Shown here in pieces: positions 54,401 through 61,587 of a DNA stretch of 64,000 nt. The stretch is from contig JAFUPN010000001.1 of assembly GCA_017481205.1 (NCBI GenBank), forward strand, positions 1-64,000. The letters run 5' to 3'. Under the pieces are notes generated by a model. The model was not told where the DNA came from. It made no database searches and saw nothing but the letters and a program-made list of their open reading frames with translations. Source of the DNA: Clostridia bacterium (lineage in GTDB: Bacteria; Bacillota; Clostridia; UMGS1810). How positions within the stretch are numbered: position 1 is the first letter of the stretch; each line of letters starts with the position of its first letter. The translations under genes and the position numbers were made by a program.

Positions 54401-56850
54401 TGACTGTGCATGAATGGGAGTTTACCGGGCTTGCCAAGGTATGGGACTATTATACAGATTCCGAAGGCAATTCCGTTTTTGAACCCGTACATTCCCCGCA
54501 GTTTCCAGATGACAGTGTGATTGAGGAATACCTCGGTGACAAGGTTGTTTTTCACGGGGATACCAACACAATATACAAATACAGTCAGAAAATACCCATG
54601 TCAGCTCAGTCTGTATACAAGGATAATGAGCTGTATGTACCTATAAATGATTTTAACTCAGCTCACGGTATTTATATTTCATATAACCGGGAGACAGACT
54701 CTTATACCGACGGAGATAATACATACGATGCTCCTGCACCCATAGAGTCAGAGGAAGCTCTGCTTGTTCCTGCAGAAGCTCTTTCCCGGGAAATTGGATA
54801 TGCGGCAGCACACAACGGATATGGCTCTATGGTTATATGCGCTCAGTCTGCAGATGAGCTTATAGAAACATCAGATAAGGACTATCCCTGGTTTGACAAT
54901 CAGTACACCGAGCCGGATAAATTTACTTATCCCATACTTTCCTTTACAGATGCTCAGGAGGTAAGCAATTATATTTCCTTTGACCGTCCCACTGCAGACA
55001 GACTCAAAGAGGATTTTTATGCAACCCTCGGCAGCGAGCCTTCGCATCCCCGCCTTCTTACAGACGCAGCCGGTGTGGAGAGAATGAGAAAGCTTATAAA
55101 AACCGATGATTATTATGCTTCAATGGCTACGGCGTATATTGCCCAGGCAGACAAGGATTTGACAGCATCAATACCTGTATATAAATTTGACGACCAGATG
55201 CGCACACTGAGCAATGCAAACAGCTTTACAACTCCAAATATGCGCCTTGCTTTTGCCTATCTGCTCACAGGCGATGCCAAGTATGCTGACAAGGCTATAG
55301 AGCGCCTTATGGCTGTAACAGAGTTTCCTGATATAAATCCTGTTCATATCATTGATATTGGTCCCTGGCTCAAGGGTATTTCACTTACCTATGACTGGTG
55401 CTACGACAGAATGACGGATGAACAGAGAGAAATTGTGGAATGCTTTATTATAGAAAAGGGTGTAAAGCCCGTTGGCAGGGCATACTATGCTATGCTTCCC
55501 TCTGGAGGCAGCACAGGCTTCCAGTTAGCAAATTGGTTTCCTCGCTGGAAGAGCAATTACACTCCCTATCTCCAGGGCGGTCTGATAAATGCTTGCTTAG
55601 CTGTTGCAGACAAAGACCCGGACTCCTGCTTTGATACCTTAGAGAAAACCTTCCGTGCATGGGAATATATGCTCTTTGGTCTGTATCCCGGCGGTGTGTG
55701 GCTTGAGGGCAAGGCATACCAGGGCGTTGTAAACAGCAACCTGGCTATATCCGCAGGCTCACTTATAAGCACCCTTGGCAATACCTACGGTATACTTGAT
55801 TATCCCGGGGTAGAGGAGAGCCTAACTGCACTTATGTCCTATACCTCTCTTTCGGGAAGCTTCAGTTTTGCCGATGATACAGGCAGAAGTGCGCTCAACA
55901 CAATTTCCGATTTTTATCAGTTCTATGCTGATTATTATGACAATCCGCAGCTTTCCATGTGGCGTCAGCTTGCATACAATAATGAATACAGCACAGCTGT
56001 TGAAGGTGCAAGAGGTGCATGCGGTATAATGGATTTGCTTTACTACGAGCCTATGGCAGGTATGACTGCATTGCAGGATATGCAAAAGGTAAATGCCTTT
56101 GAGGGCGGAGAGATATTCACCGTCCATGAGGATTGGCTGGATAAAAAAGCCTTGTTCTTTGTGTCTGCCGGCGGTCCAACAAGACATTATCACCATCACA
56201 ATGACGGCGGAGATTTCCTCTTTGCCAAAGATGGGGTGGTATGGACATATGAGTTCGGCCAGGGCAACTATAATGTAGGAAATATCTATACCCGGTATTC
56301 CGGCAAAACCGAGGCGCACAATACACTGACAATTCTTCCCTCCGACGGATTTTCTCAGCGGCTTGAGTCCTTTGCAGACCTTTTGGATTACGGCGAGCTC
56401 AAGGGAGGAGCTTATGCGGTATATGACATGACCGAGCTGTATGAGGACCAGAGCGCCGAAAATATTACCAGAGGCTTTTATATAGGAGACAACTACGAGT
56501 CACTCACAGTGCGTGATGAAATGGAATTTTCCAAAACCACTTCCGGCTATTGGTTTATGCAGACAGAGGCAGAAGCAGAGGTTGTAGCAGACAATGTGGT
56601 TAAGCTTACCAAAAGCGGCAAAACTCTGTATATGACCTTTGCAACGGAGTCTGATGGCTTTGAAACCGAGGTTTATACCGAAAAATCAAGACCTCTTTCC
56701 GGCTCTGTAAATGTTGAGGGTGATGCCACTGCGGAAAGAAACATCAACCGTGTTGCACTCAGCTTCAAGGGCAAGGGAAAAATTGCCGTTACAGTCCGCA
56801 TGGCAGACGAAGCAGGCAATGTGAACACAACTCCCATTGCTCAGTGGTAA
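51421..56850 (+). CDS. Giant heparinase II/III-like polysaccharide lyase with Ig-like and LamG-like modules
   Basis: An 1809-residue secreted enzyme. Signal peptide about 1-24. Order: LamG-like (about 28-210), Ig-like modules (about 215-385), LamG-like (about 395-590), an SbsA/Big_5-like Ig domain (about 600-690), a short beta module (695-790), LamG-like (about 810-1000), copper-amine-oxidase-N-like (about 1030-1150), lyase from about 1207 (SHPRLLTDAAGVERMRKL) with NWFPRWKSNYTPYLQGG and the beta domain motif HYHHHNDGGDF near 1588. From about 810 onward it parallels the preceding lyase, but it lacks the C-terminal F5/8C module. No dockerin or SLH is present. Confidence 0.82.
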   Translation: MKITKRIISLFLIVTILMSAAVYAADETDNPWTVLAENNGTVTVSDEGDGVTLECATERKTRAVAEALSPALIGGLDGGDINLSFTASFADFDANKRATVSLVSGEYSAELFTFTGTDSGITLKLTDGTAGETVLSSGEPVQFNTVLNLTSKSVRIFADGKELYSGTYDLLGTLDMGNLSASFKSIFTTSLKGSSTAVFENVSLAPGLFAGLSTDNTSCVVGVPAVINMTLPETGWEYAQVYANGTLITELPFGTESYEFNPKSAGTYNITVIIYDSYGNTAQAEISLEFVANELPSIAIEGIANGAEITLNTTDSKEFTINAYDSDGSIDRVEIYRYGDLIDTAYEVPYTGSLDDLGLCMGINPYKAVVYDNLGASASTSVSVLLTKYSQVSFLSETDFVKTGSAYGSGMSVAIQRGFAREETVDEEHGNSLVMGIDENTNTTDYTSGQYTFIQSPMNNNYTLYQLEFDINVIQPPAKDRVVIYGIRRNNGIVADIMQVGKTQLVFGSDKVDYTPGWNHVVITLSREIGNQYYSAEVNGELVASKTAIDLSDAPTNYRFFTTGDASNIGSVAIDNIAYSSLIESPRIIGVGTHSDIADGKISCDTREVGAFLSGTLLREDLTRENVHLYSGNAEIETELVRFNSNTNCIEITAAESFAPNTEYKIVLDGNVRFSELDELGLPMEVRFTTDHKGLTVDSLELSSLDDSLTIDAAFTNLDYSSKDIYVFVTFFSEEGRLLNTRLFKETLTADNTSNSFTFTVPGWDGAKPYVFITDGIMADRIYFAQGYDISEIETQAPEAEPVVLSIDQDPSDYTYFHSTHIINIGAKYHNSSIITSGGASCDAQRLDYTNPDKGENIVFTCGGSGEAYIKTIIESRAAFLPDGVGYDYYVAEGELMLSDPSVSGWLCKVIGAKGTEFAIKLDNGAICGNTGVILGDTLEADRWYNVRILLDFSRHLYHVVLDGKLLAENLHIPEDMNKLAYMCLGANGGSGSLTVHEWEFTGLAKVWDYYTDSEGNSVFEPVHSPQFPDDSVIEEYLGDKVVFHGDTNTIYKYSQKIPMSAQSVYKDNELYVPINDFNSAHGIYISYNRETDSYTDGDNTYDAPAPIESEEALLVPAEALSREIGYAAAHNGYGSMVICAQSADELIETSDKDYPWFDNQYTEPDKFTYPILSFTDAQEVSNYISFDRPTADRLKEDFYATLGSEPSHPRLLTDAAGVERMRKLIKTDDYYASMATAYIAQADKDLTASIPVYKFDDQMRTLSNANSFTTPNMRLAFAYLLTGDAKYADKAIERLMAVTEFPDINPVHIIDIGPWLKGISLTYDWCYDRMTDEQREIVECFIIEKGVKPVGRAYYAMLPSGGSTGFQLANWFPRWKSNYTPYLQGGLINACLAVADKDPDSCFDTLEKTFRAWEYMLFGLYPGGVWLEGKAYQGVVNSNLAISAGSLISTLGNTYGILDYPGVEESLTALMSYTSLSGSFSFADDTGRSALNTISDFYQFYADYYDNPQLSMWRQLAYNNEYSTAVEGARGACGIMDLLYYEPMAGMTALQDMQKVNAFEGGEIFTVHEDWLDKKALFFVSAGGPTRHYHHHNDGGDFLFAKDGVVWTYEFGQGNYNVGNIYTRYSGKTEAHNTLTILPSDGFSQRLESFADLLDYGELKGGAYAVYDMTELYEDQSAENITRGFYIGDNYESLTVRDEMEFSKTTSGYWFMQTEAEAEVVADNVVKLTKSGKTLYMTFATESDGFETEVYTEKSRPLSGSVNVEGDATAERNINRVALSFKGKGKIAVTVRMADEAGNVNTTPIAQW

Positions 56851-56878
56851 AATAAATTAATCGAAAGGCGGTATTAAA

Positions 56879-57703
56879 ATGGGTCTTAAAGTAAGGGCTT
56901 TTTCTTCCGGCAAGCAGTATCCCTTCTGGATTTCCATGGTCGGCACCTCTGACTGTGACAAAAACTATCATATTACTAGAGATAATTCAGAGATTTTCTG
57001 TCTTGAGTATGTGCTTGACGGGCAGGGCTATGTTTCCGAAAACGGCAAGAGCCATGTTGCCGTAAAGGGTGACGCATGGTTTCTTAAAGGCGGTAAGAAC
57101 CATGAATACTACACCGACCCCGACCATCCCTGGAAAAAAATATGGATGAATTTCGGAGGAGCGGTTGTCGGACAGCTTGTAGAGGCATACGGGCTTGACG
57201 AGTTTTACTACCCACGTACCAATATTCAGCCTCAGCTTGAGGAAATACATCAGGTGCTTGCCAATGTGGAAAATCAGAAAGTCGCTTTTGATAAATGCGC
57301 AGTTATTTTTCATCGTATTTGCCAGCATCTTTATGACTCACGCTACTCCGAAAGCAATACCCAGGGCACCATCGCCGAAGAAATGAAAAAATATATAGAC
57401 ACACATTCCGAAACAGATGTGTCTCTTAACGACATTATAGAGCATATGCATTGTTCAAAGGCATATGCCATTCGCAGCTTTAAGAAAAAGTACAATATTA
57501 CACCATATAACTATATTTTGCTCAGAAAAATCGAGATGGCAAAAAACCTGCTTATAAATACAACAACATCCATTAATGAGATATCCGACTACCTGGGCAT
57601 GTGCGATTCTCACTATTTTTCCAAGTATTTCAAGAAGCACACGGGTGTGTCTCCCTCGGAATACCGCAGATTGCAGGAGATTTCCCATCGCAAGCCGGAT
57701 TAA
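56879..57703 (+). CDS. AraC family transcriptional regulator
   Basis: A 274-residue regulator. Residues about 15-110 form an AraC_binding cupin (FCLEYVLDGQGYVSENGK, DAWFLKGGKNHEYYTDP). Two HTH motifs occupy about 170-270 (VSLNDIIEHMHCSKAYAIRS; INEISDYLGMCDSHYFSKYF; GVSPSEYRR). It starts 28 bases after the giant lyase gene and precedes a carbohydrate ABC importer, so it probably activates the locus in response to released sugar. No operator can be assigned. Confidence 0.9.
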   Translation: MGLKVRAFSSGKQYPFWISMVGTSDCDKNYHITRDNSEIFCLEYVLDGQGYVSENGKSHVAVKGDAWFLKGGKNHEYYTDPDHPWKKIWMNFGGAVVGQLVEAYGLDEFYYPRTNIQPQLEEIHQVLANVENQKVAFDKCAVIFHRICQHLYDSRYSESNTQGTIAEEMKKYIDTHSETDVSLNDIIEHMHCSKAYAIRSFKKKYNITPYNYILLRKIEMAKNLLINTTTSINEISDYLGMCDSHYFSKYFKKHTGVSPSEYRRLQEISHRKPD

Positions 57704-57795
57704 CATACAGGATGGCTCATACTGTAGGGTGCAGCGTTTACGATGCACCGTAAATCAGGTTCATATTTTACACTTAAATAGTGATACATTGTTAA

Positions 57796-57824
57796 TTGTT
57801 ATGAATATGTGTGTTTGGTATAAT
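57796..57824 (+). promoter_or_regulatory. Promoter of the sugar ABC importer operon
   Basis: TTGTTA (57796-57801), 17 bases, TATAAT (57819-57824). Upstream at about 57730-57752 GGTGCA and TGCACC are inverted around ten bases (possible weak terminator or site). AAATCGG...ATCGATTT-like sequence follows the promoter. Confidence 0.6.
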
Positions 57825-57920
57825 TGTATTGTACAAATTCAACCCGAAATCGGATAAAAAAATCGATTTGTATGTGTATATTAACCAAAATGCACATGAT
57901 ATGAAAGGAGAGTATTATTT

Positions 57921-59492
57921 ATGAAACAAAACAAAAAGCTTGGTTTTATCAAGGCGGCGGGAGCTCTTGCACTTTCTGCGGCTGTATGTGTATCCATGGC
58001 AGGCTGTGGAGGCGAGCAGGCTTCCTCAGGCGGTAGCGGCAAGATTACATACTGGACTCCTATTAACGGCAATGCAACCAACTTTGCGGCAAACTGGGAT
58101 GAGCTTCCAATCTATCAGAAACTGCAGGAAAATACCGGTATTGACATTGAGTTTATCCATCCTTCCGGTGCTTCTGTAGGCGAGCAGTTCTCCATACTTC
58201 TTGCTTCAACAAGCCTTCCCGATCTTATTCAGTACAACTGGTCCACCTATGCAGGCGGTCCTGGACGTGCGGTAAAGGATAAGGTTATTATCGACCTCTA
58301 TGAGCACAAGGACAAAATCCCCAATCTTGTAAAATATCTTGAAGAGCATGAAGAGGTTAAGAAAAATGCTGTTACAAATGACGGTGAGCTTTTCTCAGCT
58401 CCTTTTGTTAGAGGAGATAAAACTCTCTGTGTATCCCTTGGCATGGCTATGCGCCAGGACTGGCTTGATGACCTTGGGCTTGAAGCGCCTGAGACCATTG
58501 CAGAGTGGGATACAGTTCTCACTGCATTCAAAGAGCAGAAGGGCGCTACAGCTCCTCTTAATATAGGTCTTGATTCACTGAGATACGGTCTTTTTGCCGG
58601 TGCATATGATACCTGCTATGACTACTACCTCCGTGACGGCAAGGTTACTCACGGATTCAATGATGCAGGCTTTAAGGACCTTCTTATGCAGCTCAGCGAC
58701 TGGTACAAGAGAGGTCTCCTTGACAATGACTTTGCTTCAATCGACGGCAAGACCAAGGATTCAAACATGCTTGGCGGCAAGACAGGCGCAATGCAGATGA
58801 GTCTTGGCGGCGGTGTTGGTAAATATCTTACCGCAGCTACAGAAGAAGGTTTTGACCTGGTTGGCGTTAAATCCGCAGTACTCAATAAGGGCGATTATCC
58901 CGAATTCGGCTTCTTCCAGAGCCAGATTCCTCCCACAATGAACGGCAGCTTCACAGCAGTTTCTGCCGACTGCAAAAATATTGACGACGCGCTCAAAGTC
59001 CTTGACTATGGCTATACCGAAGAGGGCTGCATGCTCTACAATTTCGGTGTTGAGGGCGAGAGCTACAACATGGTAGACGGCTATCCCAAGTATACAGAAG
59101 AAATTACCAACAACTCCGAAGGCTACGCTATGAGTGTTATGCTTTCCAAGTACACAGCTTCCTATGATGCAGGTCCCTTTATCCAGGATACACGTTATAT
59201 GGAGCAGTACGCAGCAAGACCCCAGCAACAGGCTGCATGGGATATCTGGACAGAGAGCAATATGCCTGAGCACCTCCTGCCAAATCTCTATGTATCCGGC
59301 GACGACCAGAAGGAGCTTTCTACCATATCCAACAACCTCAAGACATATATGGACGAAAGCATAACAAAGCTTATTATGGGTACAGAGTCCTTTGATAATT
59401 ACGATAAGATTCTTGAAGAGCTTGAAAACCGCTGTCTCAGCAAGGCAATCGAAATTTATCAGAGAGCTTATGAAGGATACCTTGCAAGATAA
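57921..59492 (+). CDS. Carbohydrate ABC transporter substrate-binding lipoprotein
   Basis: A 523-residue extracellular lipoprotein. The lipobox SMAGC places the lipidated Cys at 29. The rest follows the LplA-type solute-binding fold, larger than maltose-binding proteins: ITYWTPINGNATNFAANWDE, LPDLIQYNWSTYAGGPG, DDALKVLDYGYTEEG. Such proteins bind oligosaccharides, often uronate-containing products. AAAGGAGA precedes the start. It heads an operon with two permeases and lies downstream of the lyases and AraC gene, so it likely imports their products. Confidence 0.9.
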   Translation: MKQNKKLGFIKAAGALALSAAVCVSMAGCGGEQASSGGSGKITYWTPINGNATNFAANWDELPIYQKLQENTGIDIEFIHPSGASVGEQFSILLASTSLPDLIQYNWSTYAGGPGRAVKDKVIIDLYEHKDKIPNLVKYLEEHEEVKKNAVTNDGELFSAPFVRGDKTLCVSLGMAMRQDWLDDLGLEAPETIAEWDTVLTAFKEQKGATAPLNIGLDSLRYGLFAGAYDTCYDYYLRDGKVTHGFNDAGFKDLLMQLSDWYKRGLLDNDFASIDGKTKDSNMLGGKTGAMQMSLGGGVGKYLTAATEEGFDLVGVKSAVLNKGDYPEFGFFQSQIPPTMNGSFTAVSADCKNIDDALKVLDYGYTEEGCMLYNFGVEGESYNMVDGYPKYTEEITNNSEGYAMSVMLSKYTASYDAGPFIQDTRYMEQYAARPQQQAAWDIWTESNMPEHLLPNLYVSGDDQKELSTISNNLKTYMDESITKLIMGTESFDNYDKILEELENRCLSKAIEIYQRAYEGYLAR

Positions 59493-59512
59493 GGTATGAA
59501 AGAAGGTAAGTT

Positions 59513-60445
59513 ATGCAAAAACAAAACACCAAAATTTTAAAGCAAGGCAGCTGGGCGCGTGACTTCCACAAAAACTGGAGCTTGTATCTAATGGTTCTTC
59601 CGGTGCTTGCATTTTATGCAATATTCTGTTACAAACCTATGTACGGACTCATAATGTCATTTCAGGATTTCAATCCCAGACTTGGCTTTTTAGAGAGTGA
59701 ATGGGTAGGCTTTGAGCATTTTCGCCTGTTCTTCACTTCAAGCGATTTTCCCCGCCTTTTGCGCAACACACTGGTAATCAGCTTCTCAACTCTGATAATC
59801 AGCTTTCCCTTTCCGGTGCTGCTGGCAATTTTCTTAAACGAAATCCGTTCCACTGGCTTTAAGAGAACCATCCAGACAGTGTCCTATCTGCCGCACTTTA
59901 TCTCTCTTGTTGTAATCTGTGGTATGATAAAGACCTTTGTTTCAAGCGACGGTATCATCGGTCAGCTTGTGGCGGTGTTTACGGGCGAGAGGACAAATCT
60001 GCTTCTCCAGCCCAAGGCATTTACACCTATTTATGTTATATCAAAGATATGGCAGACCATAGGCTGGGATTCTATTATCTATCTGTCTGCTCTAACCTCC
60101 ATTGACCAGCAGATGTACGAGGCTGCTGAGATAGACGGTGCCGGCAGATTCAAAAAGATGTGGCATATTACTCTTCCTTCCCTTAAAGAAACCATGATTG
60201 TTCTCCTCATAATGGGAGTGGGCGGTGTAATGAGCCTCGGCTACGAAAAAATCATGCTGCTCTACAGTCCTGCGATTTACGAAACATCCGATGTTATTTC
60301 CACATATGTATACCGCACAGGCTTTGGCTCCCAGAACTGGAGCTACAGCGCTGCCATAGGTCTGTTTAACTCTGTGATTAACCTTATGCTTGTAATCACT
60401 GCAAACAAGGTTGCTCGCAAGCTCAACGGCTCAGGCTTGTGGTAA
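59513..60445 (+). CDS. Carbohydrate ABC transporter permease, LplB type
   Basis: A 310-residue membrane protein with six predicted helices. The start (LYLMVLPVLAFYAIFCYKPM) and FQDF are typical of the LplB/UgpA group. The cytoplasmic EAA loop reads EAAEIDGAGRFKKMWHI near 205. It is the first of two permeases. The last bases overlap the region of the next gene's ribosome site. Confidence 0.92.
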   Translation: MQKQNTKILKQGSWARDFHKNWSLYLMVLPVLAFYAIFCYKPMYGLIMSFQDFNPRLGFLESEWVGFEHFRLFFTSSDFPRLLRNTLVISFSTLIISFPFPVLLAIFLNEIRSTGFKRTIQTVSYLPHFISLVVICGMIKTFVSSDGIIGQLVAVFTGERTNLLLQPKAFTPIYVISKIWQTIGWDSIIYLSALTSIDQQMYEAAEIDGAGRFKKMWHITLPSLKETMIVLLIMGVGGVMSLGYEKIMLLYSPAIYETSDVISTYVYRTGFGSQNWSYSAAIGLFNSVINLMLVITANKVARKLNGSGLW

Positions 60446-60459
60446 GGAGGGAGGCAGCT

Positions 60460-61353
60460 ATGAAATTATCAAAATCAAAGGTTCGTACCGGAGACAGAGT
60501 TTTCGGTCTTGTAAATGGCTTTATTATGATTCTGTTTGCTTTAGTAATGGTTTATCCCATATGGTATGTAATCGTTGCTTCTTTTACAGATTACAATGAG
60601 CTTATGCAAAATTCCGGAGTGCTTCTCTGGCCCAAATCGCCGACAATTGATGCCTATAAAATGGCATTCAGAAATCCACTTATTCTCACCAGCTACGGCA
60701 ACACTCTCTTTATTGTTATTGTGGGCACGGCAGTGAGTCTTGCGCTTTCGTCCCTGGGTGCATATTTCCTTACACGCCAAGATGTAAAGCTCAAAAAAAT
60801 TATAAATATTCTTATCATTATAACTATGTATTTTTCCGGAGGTATGATTCCCATATACTTCACGGTAATAGGTCTCGGACTTGAAAACTCACTTTTTGCG
60901 CTTATACTGCCTGTGGCTATAAGCACCTTCAACCTCATTATTATGCGCACCGCCTTTGAGGGGATACCGCGCAGTATCGAGGAGTCTGCCGAGATAGACG
61001 GCGCGGGTCACTGGGGGATACTTATAAGAATTATCCTCCCGCTTTCCGGCACAACTCTGGCAGTTATTGGACTTTACTACGGTGTTTCCTACTGGAACTC
61101 ATGGTTCAATGCAATGCTCTACATAAAAGAACGTGAAAAATATCCTCTCCAGCTTGTCCTGCGTGAAATTCTCCTGCAGAATGCCACAAACGAAATGACA
61201 GGCGGCGGAGCAGATATAAGCGAAACCAGTCAGATAAGCGAGGCTATAAAATATGCGGTCATAGTAATCGCAACTCTGCCTATCCTGTGTGTATATCCCT
61301 TCCTGCAGAAGTATTTTGTAAAGGGAGTAATGATAGGAGCGGTTAAAGGATGA
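60460..61353 (+). CDS. Carbohydrate ABC transporter permease, LplC type
   Basis: A 297-residue membrane protein with six helices, MalG/LplC family. EAA loop ESAEIDGAGHWGILIRI near 175. The ATG at 60460 is chosen because AAGGAGGGAGG stands just upstream; an in-frame GTG before it would lie inside the previous gene. No ATPase gene follows, so a shared MsmX-type ATPase encoded elsewhere is probably used, as for many LplABC importers. Confidence 0.92.
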   Translation: MKLSKSKVRTGDRVFGLVNGFIMILFALVMVYPIWYVIVASFTDYNELMQNSGVLLWPKSPTIDAYKMAFRNPLILTSYGNTLFIVIVGTAVSLALSSLGAYFLTRQDVKLKKIINILIIITMYFSGGMIPIYFTVIGLGLENSLFALILPVAISTFNLIIMRTAFEGIPRSIEESAEIDGAGHWGILIRIILPLSGTTLAVIGLYYGVSYWNSWFNAMLYIKEREKYPLQLVLREILLQNATNEMTGGGADISETSQISEAIKYAVIVIATLPILCVYPFLQKYFVKGVMIGAVKG

Positions 61354-61522
61354 TAGGGGGATTAAATGAGTGACACCCCATGAATGCGAGCTTAAGCTAA
61401 GCATGATTGGAATGGTGGAACTTATGCCAATGTTTCCAGTGAAGCAAGCCCCCTCATACGGAGCGAATCTGAACTGATGAAACAGACGGCTAAAGCCCGG
61501 ACTGTAAAAAATGAATAACAGT
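61350..61522 (+). ncRNA. Structured RNA candidate downstream of the sugar importer
   Basis: A gene-free stretch with dense pairing. GGGGG at 61356-61360 pairs with CCCCC at 61449-61453 (extended by ATGA / TCAT). Inside are ATTGG / CCAAT (61406-61410, 61427-61431) and the palindrome AGCTTAAGCT (61389-61398). Downstream are TCTG / CAGA (61468-61471, 61483-61486), GGC-TAAA-GCC (61488-61497) and ACTGT / ACAGT (61501-61505, 61518-61522). It overlaps the permease stop. The layout recalls domain I of a bacterial group II intron or a leader RNA of the next gene; the class is not certain. A 65-base AT-rich stretch then leads to the next start codon. Confidence 0.5.
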
Positions 61523-61587
61523 GATTAGTTTCATCTTGTTGTTAGTTTTGCATTTTGCATTAAAATAAGCGAAAGGAATGATTTATT

